Source: CBDUVZ01 sp965370805
GTDB taxonomy: Bacteria > Hydrothermota > Tepidihabitantia > Tepidihabitantales > Tepidihabitantaceae
Direction: 5' to 3'
Length of the DNA stretch: 10,045 bases
Assembly: GCA_965370805.1 (NCBI GenBank)
Contig: CBDUVZ010000113.1
Location: 1 to 10,045 of the forward strand
Positions 5,808 through 10,045 of this stretch are shown here, piece after piece. Each line of letters opens with the position of its first letter. Positions within the stretch are counted from its first letter, which is position 1. The notes below the pieces were generated by a model, which was given only the letters and a program-made list of their open reading frames with translations, was not told the origin of the DNA and did not search any database. The position numbers were made by a program, and so were the translations under genes.

Positions 5808-7262
5808 ATGAAGCTTGAGGATGCTCTGACGTTCGATGACGTTCTGCTCGTACCCGGGAAATCGACCGTGCTGCCGGATGAGGTGGCGGTCGATACCAGG
5901 TTCACCCGGGGTATCGCGATGCAGTTGCCGCTGTTGAGCGCGGCGATGGATACGGTGACCGAGGCGCGGATGGCGATTGCCATGGCCCGGGCAGGTGGAA
6001 TCGGGGTGATTCACAAGAACATGACCGTCGAGCAGCAGGCGGCCGAGGTGGCAAGAGTGAAGCGGGTCGAGAGCAGCATGGTGGTCGACCCGATTTCGGT
6101 CGGGCCGGACCGGACAATCGGCGAAGCCCAGGAGACGATGACGTCGTCCGGGATTTCCGGGTTGCCGGTCGTGGACTCGAAGGGCAAGCTGCTGGGGATA
6201 CTGACCCGGCGGGACCTGCTGTTCCAGGACAACATGAACCAGCCGGTTGCCGATGTGATGACCAGGGAGAACCTCGTCACCGCGCCGGTCGGGACGAGCC
6301 TGAGCAAAGCGCGCGCCATCCTGCGCCGGCACCGGGTGGAGAAGCTGCCGATTGTCGACCGCAAGGGGATTCTGCGGGGCCTGATAACTACCAAGGATAT
6401 CATCAGGCGGATAGAGTATCCGAACGCGACCGTCGACGGGCGGCGGCGATTGAGGGTCGCTGCCGCGGTCGGAGTGGGCCGGGACGCCAGCGAGCGGGCG
6501 GCGGCCCTGGTCAACGCGGAAGTGGATGCGATTGTAATTGATACCGCACACGGCCACACTTCCCGAGTGCTGGCGAGCGCGAAAGCGCTGCGGCGTCGCT
6601 ACCCGAAGCTGGAGCTGGTGGTCGGTAACGTGGCGACCGCGGCGGGTGCAGTCGCCGTGGCTGCGGCCGGAGCGAGCGCGGTGAAAGTTGGAGTGGGGCC
6701 GGGTTCAATCTGTACGACGCGGGTTGTGGCCGGGGCCGGGATGCCGCAGTTCACCGCGGTCCGGGAGTGCGCGACCGCGCTGAAGCGGCGCCGGGTCACG
6801 ATAATCGCGGACGGCGGAATCCGGTACTCCGGCGATATCGCCAAGGCCCTGGCCGCGGGGGCGGATTCGGTGATGATGGGCAACCTGCTGGCCGGAACCG
6901 AGGAGAGCCCGGGGGAGAACGTGCTGCTTGAAGGAAGACGGTACAAGGTGTACCGGGGGATGGGTTCGCTCGACGCGATGAAAGCCGGGTCCGCGGACCG
7001 GTATTTCCAGGAGGGGGCAAAGAAACTGGTGCCGGAAGGAATCGTCGGCCGGGTGCCGTACCGGGGCGACGTCAAGGAGGTGTTGTTCCAGCTCGAGGGC
7101 GGCCTGCGGGCCGGCATGGGCTTCTGCGGAGCGGCGAACCTGCCCGAGTTCCGGCGCAAGGCGAAGTTCGTGAGAATCAGCGGGGCCGGGCTGCGCGAGA
7201 GCCACCCGCACGACGTAACGATTACCCGGGAAGCGCCGAACTACGAAGCGCCCGAGCACTAG
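5808..7262 (+). CDS. guaB: Inosine-5'-monophosphate dehydrogenase
   Basis: A 484-aa, full-length IMPDH. It oxidises IMP to XMP with NAD+, the first committed step of GMP synthesis, in the cytoplasm. The start MKLEDALTFDDVLLVPG is typical of the family. Two CBS domains span about 92-205 and usually sense purine nucleotides. Catalytic Cys302 lies in the potassium-binding loop GVGPGSICTTR. Other signatures are VIDTAHGH (243-250), IIADGGIRYSGDIAKALAAGADSVMMG, YRGMGSLDAM, DRYFQ, and the mobile flap EGIVGRVPYRG with its Arg-Tyr pair. I chose ATG 5808 because AGGGGGA (5794-5800) lies 7 nt upstream and the resulting length and N-terminus fit the family. The in-frame ATG at 5766 would overlap the preceding gene and has only a weak SD. 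No clear terminator follows. Confidence 0.97.
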   Translation: MKLEDALTFDDVLLVPGKSTVLPDEVAVDTRFTRGIAMQLPLLSAAMDTVTEARMAIAMARAGGIGVIHKNMTVEQQAAEVARVKRVESSMVVDPISVGPDRTIGEAQETMTSSGISGLPVVDSKGKLLGILTRRDLLFQDNMNQPVADVMTRENLVTAPVGTSLSKARAILRRHRVEKLPIVDRKGILRGLITTKDIIRRIEYPNATVDGRRRLRVAAAVGVGRDASERAAALVNAEVDAIVIDTAHGHTSRVLASAKALRRRYPKLELVVGNVATAAGAVAVAAAGASAVKVGVGPGSICTTRVVAGAGMPQFTAVRECATALKRRRVTIIADGGIRYSGDIAKALAAGADSVMMGNLLAGTEESPGENVLLEGRRYKVYRGMGSLDAMKAGSADRYFQEGAKKLVPEGIVGRVPYRGDVKEVLFQLEGGLRAGMGFCGAANLPEFRRKAKFVRISGAGLRESHPHDVTITREAPNYEAPEH

Positions 7263-7352
7263 GAATACCAGGCACGTGTCGGACTGAACGCGGCGGAAAG
7301 ACGCCTGCTGATATTCTCCAACCGCAATGAGAAGCATCGAAAGGCTCTTCAC

Positions 7353-7376
7353 TCGACCCCTCGACCCCTCGACCCC
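7353..7376. repeat. 8-bp tandem repeat (TCGACCCC, 3 units)
   Basis: Three perfect head-to-tail copies of TCGACCCC in the spacer between guaB and the first 86-bp repeat. The rest of the spacer 7263-7539 holds the 86-bp repeat, a candidate promoter and no supportable gene. Confidence 0.8.
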
Positions 7377-7392
7377 TGGAATTCTCTCTATG

Positions 7393-7478
7393 CTTGACAC
7401 GCGGGCGAATTGGAGTAGAAGTTGACCGTGGTGAATGACACCGGCCCGGCAGGGAAACGACGGTTGTCCCTGATTCCC
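7393..7478. repeat. 86-bp direct repeat, copy 1 (left of MNT/HEPN pair)
   Basis: It aligns without gaps to 8315-8400, with 76 of 86 positions identical by hand count. The best conserved parts are the left half (GCGGGCGAATTGGAG...AGAAGTTGACCGTG) and the right end (GGTTGTCCCTGATTCCC). Just after this copy GATTCCCAC occurs again (7484-7492), a small tandem duplication of the repeat's end. No terminal inverted repeats or coding content are evident. Confidence 0.85.
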
Positions 7479-7496
7479 CTCGGGATTCCCACGTCA

Positions 7497-7524
7497 TTGA
7501 CATTGGGGTCGTGGCGACTATCTT
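7497..7524 (+). promoter_or_regulatory. Possible promoter of the MNT/HEPN operon
   Basis: TTGACA (7497-7502), 16-bp spacer, TATCTT (7519-7524). Initiation would be near 7531, only about 9 nt before the ATG at 7540, so the transcript would be almost leaderless. The boxes are good but the tight geometry makes this uncertain. Confidence 0.3.
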
Positions 7525-7539
7525 CCTGGTAGCAGGCAA

Positions 7540-7860
7540 ATGACTACCCAAGAAGCTGACATCCTGAACCAACTCAAGAACAAGCTGCAGGAGCGGCTGC
7601 CATTGAGTCGCCTGGTGCTGTTCGGTTCGCGCGCCCGGGGGGACGCGGAGCCGGATTCCGACCTCGACGTTATGGTCATACTGAACACACCGGTGGACCG
7701 CGAGGTCGAGGATTACGTCAACGACTGCGCATGGGAAGTGGGTTTGGAACACAGCATCGTCGTTGTGCCGGTCACGGTTTCGCGCCTCGACTGGGAGGAA
7801 GGGCTGCTCTCGTCTTCGCTCCTGGCGATTGCGGTGAGGCAGGAAGGGGTTACTGTATGA
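7540..7860 (+). CDS. MNT-domain nucleotidyltransferase (antitoxin-type partner of HEPN)
   Basis: A 106-aa minimal nucleotidyltransferase of the polymerase-beta superfamily. The signature LVLFGSRARGDAEPDSDLDVMV (about 25-46) contains the GS...G motif (29-34) and the DxD pair (D41, D43) that binds metal and nucleotide. In characterised MntA/HepT modules the MNT protein inactivates its HEPN partner by AMP transfer to a tyrosine; that this one does so is inference from family and gene order. It overlaps the HEPN gene by ATGA (7857-7860), indicating translational coupling. The SD is weak (AGCAGG, a few nt upstream). The pair sits between two 86-bp direct repeats and is separated from guaB by about 280 bp, so it is probably an independent accessory unit. 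Confidence 0.88.
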   Translation: MTTQEADILNQLKNKLQERLPLSRLVLFGSRARGDAEPDSDLDVMVILNTPVDREVEDYVNDCAWEVGLEHSIVVVPVTVSRLDWEEGLLSSSLLAIAVRQEGVTV

Positions 7861-8258
7861 CGCCCGAACACACCACCGAACTCGTGAAGCTGCGGCTCGA
7901 ACAAGCTCAGTCCACCTTGAATGATGCCGTGGTGCTTGCTGAAGGAGGCGGTACTCCTAAGAGCATCATTAACCGTGCGTACTACGCCATGTTCTACGCG
8001 GTCTTGGCGCTCCTGCAGAGTATCGGCAAGGTTCCCGGCAAACACACCGGCGCGATAGGCCTGTTCGACACAGAGTTTGTGCTCAAGGGTGTCTTCTCAA
8101 GGGAACTTTCACGCGACCTGCACAGGGCATTCGACGCCCGTCAGGTATCGGACTATCAGCCCGTTCGATCTGCCACGGCCGAGGAAGCACGAGAATACAT
8201 CGGCAAAGCTCGGCGGTTCGTCACCGCAGTCGAAGAGCACCTCAAAGCAGGGTCGTAA
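7857..8258 (+). CDS. HEPN-domain protein (toxin-type, COG1895/UPF0332-like)
   Basis: A 133-aa, all-helical protein. SIINRAYYAMFYAVLALLQSIGK (about 36-58), followed by a central H63-T-G and RQVSDYQPV (95-103), is the usual pattern of the UPF0332/COG1895 HEPN family, which is commonly paired with MNT genes. Ribonuclease HEPN proteins carry an RX4-6H motif. At R95 the fifth following residue is Tyr100 (R-x4-Y) rather than His; an alternative R82-x6-H89 exists. RNase activity is therefore open. The start at 7857 is the ATGA overlap with the MNT stop. The same frame is open further upstream inside the MNT gene, but that part is a shadow. Inference: the two proteins form a toxin-antitoxin complex, with MNT controlling HEPN. 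Confidence 0.85.
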   Translation: MTPEHTTELVKLRLEQAQSTLNDAVVLAEGGGTPKSIINRAYYAMFYAVLALLQSIGKVPGKHTGAIGLFDTEFVLKGVFSRELSRDLHRAFDARQVSDYQPVRSATAEEAREYIGKARRFVTAVEEHLKAGS

Positions 8259-8314
8259 CTCGGTATGGGATGTCGGTGACGTCAACCAGTTTCCGAAGCA
8301 CCGGCGATACTCTC

Positions 8315-8400
8315 CTTGACCCGCGGGCGAATTGGAGCAGAAGTTGACCGTGATGGATGCCAACGGCCCGGCCGGAAAACGGTGGTTGTCCCTGATTCCC
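8315..8400. repeat. 86-bp direct repeat, copy 2 (right of MNT/HEPN pair)
   Basis: Same orientation as copy 1 and 88% identical without gaps. It ends 20 bp before the ATG of the HEAT-repeat gene, so that gene's SD lies just outside the repeat. The distance from repeat start to repeat start is 922 bp and encloses the complete MNT/HEPN pair. The spacer 8259-8314 shows nothing else recognisable. Confidence 0.85.
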
Positions 8401-8420
8401 ACAAGTAAGGAGGCATAGAG

Positions 8421-9704
8421 ATGGCACTGTTTGGCCCGCCCAACATAGAAAAACTGGAATCAAAGCGTAACGTCTCAGGCTTAATCAGGGCACTCAGATA
8501 CAAGAAGACGGACGATGTGCGCAAGGACGCCGCCAAAGCTCTCGGGCGGCTCGGAGATGTACGGGCGGTGAAGCCACTCTGTGCTGCACTGAGAGATTCG
8601 GAGTGTCCCGTACGCGTGCGTGCCGCGGAAGCCCTCGGAAGCATAGGCGACGCCAAGGCCGTGGAACCACTGCTGGCCGCACTGAAAGACCACAACAATA
8701 TTTGCAGGAACGAGGAGATCGTGGAAGCCCTCGGAAGGATAGGCGATGCCCGGGCCGTGGAGCCGCTGGTGGCCGCACTGAAAGACCACAACAATATTTG
8801 CAGGAACGAGGAGATCGTGGAAGCCCTCGGAAGGATAGGCGATGCCCGGGCCGTGGAGCCGCTGGTGACCGCACTCAAAGACCACAACGACAGATACACG
8901 AACGAGAAGATCGTGGAAGCCCTCGGAAGGATAGGCGGTGCCCGGGCCGTGGAGGCCCTGGTGGCCGCACTGACGAACTCCGACGCATACGAGCGTAGAA
9001 CTGCCGCCGACGCTCTGGACAAACTGGGCTGGCGAGCTGACGGCACGGAGGCCGAAGCGGCTTACTGCATCGCCAGAGAACGGTGGGAGAGGTGTGTTGA
9101 CATTGGAAGGCCCGCAGTGGGGCCGTTAGTCGCGATACTGAGGGACGGAAGTGCATGTGAGGCCGTCTTCCGCGTGCTACGAGCGATTGGGAAACCTGCT
9201 GTGGAACCGCTGGTAGACGCCACACTGAGAGGTACCGACCGAGTCGTACGCCGGGCCGCCGCAGAGGCACTCGGGTCGATAGGAGAAACCCGGGCACTCG
9301 AGTCACTCTTGCGCGTTGTTTCGGACGAGAAAGAGCCGGAGGTACGTCGTGCTGCCGCCATCGCTCTCCGGGAGTTCGATGACCCTCGCGCTAGGTCCGC
9401 CGTGAAGGAGGCTGACAGTCTGATAAAAGAGGACGCCAAACTAGAGAAAATGGAGCACATAGAGGAACTCAAGAGGCTGAGCGGAACAGTGCGTGCCAAG
9501 CACCGCGCAGAGGAACTCTACATGAGCTACGACTTCGTTGTTTGTCCAGACTGCTACACCTACCTGGGGACCCGCAAGGAGTTGAAGAAGAGTGCCCGAA
9601 GGATTACACAGAGTATGCGGGAGAAGGCTGCGCAAAGCCGTATCGACATAATCGCTGACGCAGTCTACAAGTGCCCCAAGTGCGGCGCTGAAGTTCTGCT
9701 GTAG
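8421..9704 (+). CDS. HEAT-repeat (PBS-lyase-type) protein with C-terminal zinc site
   Basis: A 427-aa protein with no signal peptide, probably cytoplasmic. A perfect SD (AAGGAGG, 8407-8413) lies 7 nt before ATG 8421. About ten helical HEAT repeats run from residue 20 to 330, with the pattern D.RAVEPLVAAL...IVEALGRIG. Units at about 77-108, 109-140 and 141-172 are 32 aa long, and the first two are nearly identical. A non-repeat section (LGWRADGTEAEAAYCIARERWERCVDIG, 202-229) separates two HEAT blocks, a break also seen in other HEAT proteins. A charged linker (about 330-365) leads to a C-terminal module with CPDC (375-378) and CPKC (418-421), most likely one zinc ion held by a split ribbon with a basic 39-residue insert. 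HEAT domains are binding scaffolds; partner and function are unknown. It could be linked to the MNT/HEPN pair by position only. Confidence 0.85.
   Translation: MALFGPPNIEKLESKRNVSGLIRALRYKKTDDVRKDAAKALGRLGDVRAVKPLCAALRDSECPVRVRAAEALGSIGDAKAVEPLLAALKDHNNICRNEEIVEALGRIGDARAVEPLVAALKDHNNICRNEEIVEALGRIGDARAVEPLVTALKDHNDRYTNEKIVEALGRIGGARAVEALVAALTNSDAYERRTAADALDKLGWRADGTEAEAAYCIARERWERCVDIGRPAVGPLVAILRDGSACEAVFRVLRAIGKPAVEPLVDATLRGTDRVVRRAAAEALGSIGETRALESLLRVVSDEKEPEVRRAAAIALREFDDPRARSAVKEADSLIKEDAKLEKMEHIEELKRLSGTVRAKHRAEELYMSYDFVVCPDCYTYLGTRKELKKSARRITQSMREKAAQSRIDIIADAVYKCPKCGAEVLL
8674..8867 (+). repeat. Exact 98-bp direct repeat (96-bp period) inside the HEAT gene
   Basis: Bases 8674-8771 are identical to 8770-8867. 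The period of 96 bp equals one 32-aa HEAT unit, so the duplication keeps the reading frame. A third, diverged unit follows (8866-8940). Identity over 98 bp including silent sites means the duplication is recent or maintained by gene conversion. Confidence 0.92.
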
Positions 9705-9806
9705 TGTTGGTTCGCATCACTCCTCCCATTCTCCCCCCGCCATGGAACAACCCGGAACACTTCCCATATTCCCAAGTAACCAATAAACCAACACTTCGCT
9801 TCATCA

Positions 9807-9826
9807 CCCCGCAGTCCGAAGCGGGG
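9807..9826 (+). terminator. Possible terminator-like hairpin of the HEAT gene
   Basis: CCCCGC (9807-9812), 8-nt loop, GCGGGG (9821-9826), about 100 nt after the stop codon. No T-run follows, so intrinsic termination is doubtful; it may simply be a transcript-end structure. Confidence 0.25.
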
Positions 9827-9847
9827 CAAGGGCAGCGGGGATGGCGC

Positions 9848-9868
9848 TTGACGCATTACGCTTCACGC
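9848..9868. repeat. 7-bp tandem array (TTNACGC-type, 3 units)
   Basis: Three consecutive heptamers: TTGACGC, ATTACGC, TTCACGC. Third heptamer array in the window, again intergenic. Confidence 0.6.
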
Positions 9869-10014
9869 CGGAGGGAGCGGCGGACGGGTCAGGCTGAGGT
9901 CGCCGGTTTGATGGCGTCCCAGTGTTCAAACACGAACCCGGCAAGCCGACGCCGGGCTTGACTCTCAAGGGCTTGAATGAAGCGAACTGCTCTCTGAACT
10001 CAGCCACAGGGAAA

Positions 10015-10032
10015 GTATAAACAGGTTTATAC
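10015..10032. promoter_or_regulatory. 18-bp dyad, candidate operator
   Basis: Perfect 8-bp arms GTATAAAC (10015-10022) and GTTTATAC (10025-10032) around the 2-bp centre AG. The site is AT-rich within GC-rich surroundings and carries a TATAA-like sequence on both strands. The form suits a dimeric repressor site overlapping the promoter of a gene beyond the right edge. The regulator is unknown. Confidence 0.4.
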
Positions 10033-10045
10033 CTATTTCCAGGGG

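Larger units (their letters stand above)
9705..10045. other. Intergenic region at the right edge, no gene recognised
   Basis: About 340 bp after the HEAT gene. It contains a 10-bp inverted repeat with arms at 9703-9712 (AGTGTTGGTT) and 9786-9795, a GC hairpin at 9807-9826, a 7-bp array at 9848-9868, a CCCGGC/GCCGGG hairpin at 9937-9956 and the dyad at 10015-10032. The open frames here are short and look like read-through of the repeats. Confidence 0.55.

Noticed and set aside
7393..7478. Conserved structured RNA encoded by the 86-bp repeat
   Set aside because: Copy 1 can form AGGGA/TCCCT and GGTG/CACC stems, but the differences in copy 2 break these pairs without compensation. Only a 4-bp GGAA/TTCC pairing survives.
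7731..7856. Upstream extension of the HEPN frame inside the MNT gene
   Set aside because: It is a shadow of the MNT coding sequence. The ATGA overlap at 7857 is the usual arrangement and yields a normal-length HEPN protein.

Overview
The window is GC-rich bacterial DNA in which every supported gene lies on the + strand. The first gene is a large secreted C25 (gingipain-type) peptidase homologue that ends in a FlgD-like/T9SS-type sorting domain. That architecture is common in the FCB superphylum and in neighbouring uncultured lineages such as candidate division WOR-3 (Stahlbacteria). The intergenic DNA, full of short tandem repeats, fits that kind of genome, but the taxonomic guess is inference only.

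Layout: (1) 1-241 is an array of 12-bp repeats that may continue beyond the left edge. (2) 427-3525 holds a candidate promoter and the C25 peptidase homologue. (3) 3526-4422 is about 0.9 kb without a convincing gene. It contains hairpins, one with a UUCG tetraloop, two 7-bp repeat arrays and a second 12-bp array of 23 units. (4) 4423-7262 is a housekeeping block: a good promoter, tRNA-Arg(CCT), a membrane-anchored TPR protein, a thioredoxin-fold lipoprotein lacking one active-site cysteine, and guaB (IMP dehydrogenase). Gaps are short and the genes are probably cotranscribed. A hairpin appears to cover the ribosome binding site of the lipoprotein gene. (5) 7263-8420 is an MNT nucleotidyltransferase/HEPN pair (toxin-antitoxin type, ATGA overlap) bracketed by two 86-bp direct repeats. 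(6) 8421-9704 is a HEAT-repeat protein with a recent 96-bp internal duplication and a C-terminal four-cysteine zinc site. (7) 9705-10045 is non-coding with inverted repeats, a third 7-bp array and a near-perfect dyad at the right edge.

How the parts relate: tRNA, TPR protein, lipoprotein and guaB form a plausible transcription unit, although no pathway visibly links them. The MNT/HEPN pair is a self-contained two-gene module. The direct repeats on both sides, the second of which ends 20 bp before the HEAT gene, suggest this part is an accessory segment acquired or rearranged as a cassette. The points most worth checking are the repeat-bracketed MNT/HEPN cassette, the two unrelated arrays sharing a 12-bp period, and two proteins (peptidase, thioredoxin-like) that keep their fold but seem to have lost a catalytic residue.
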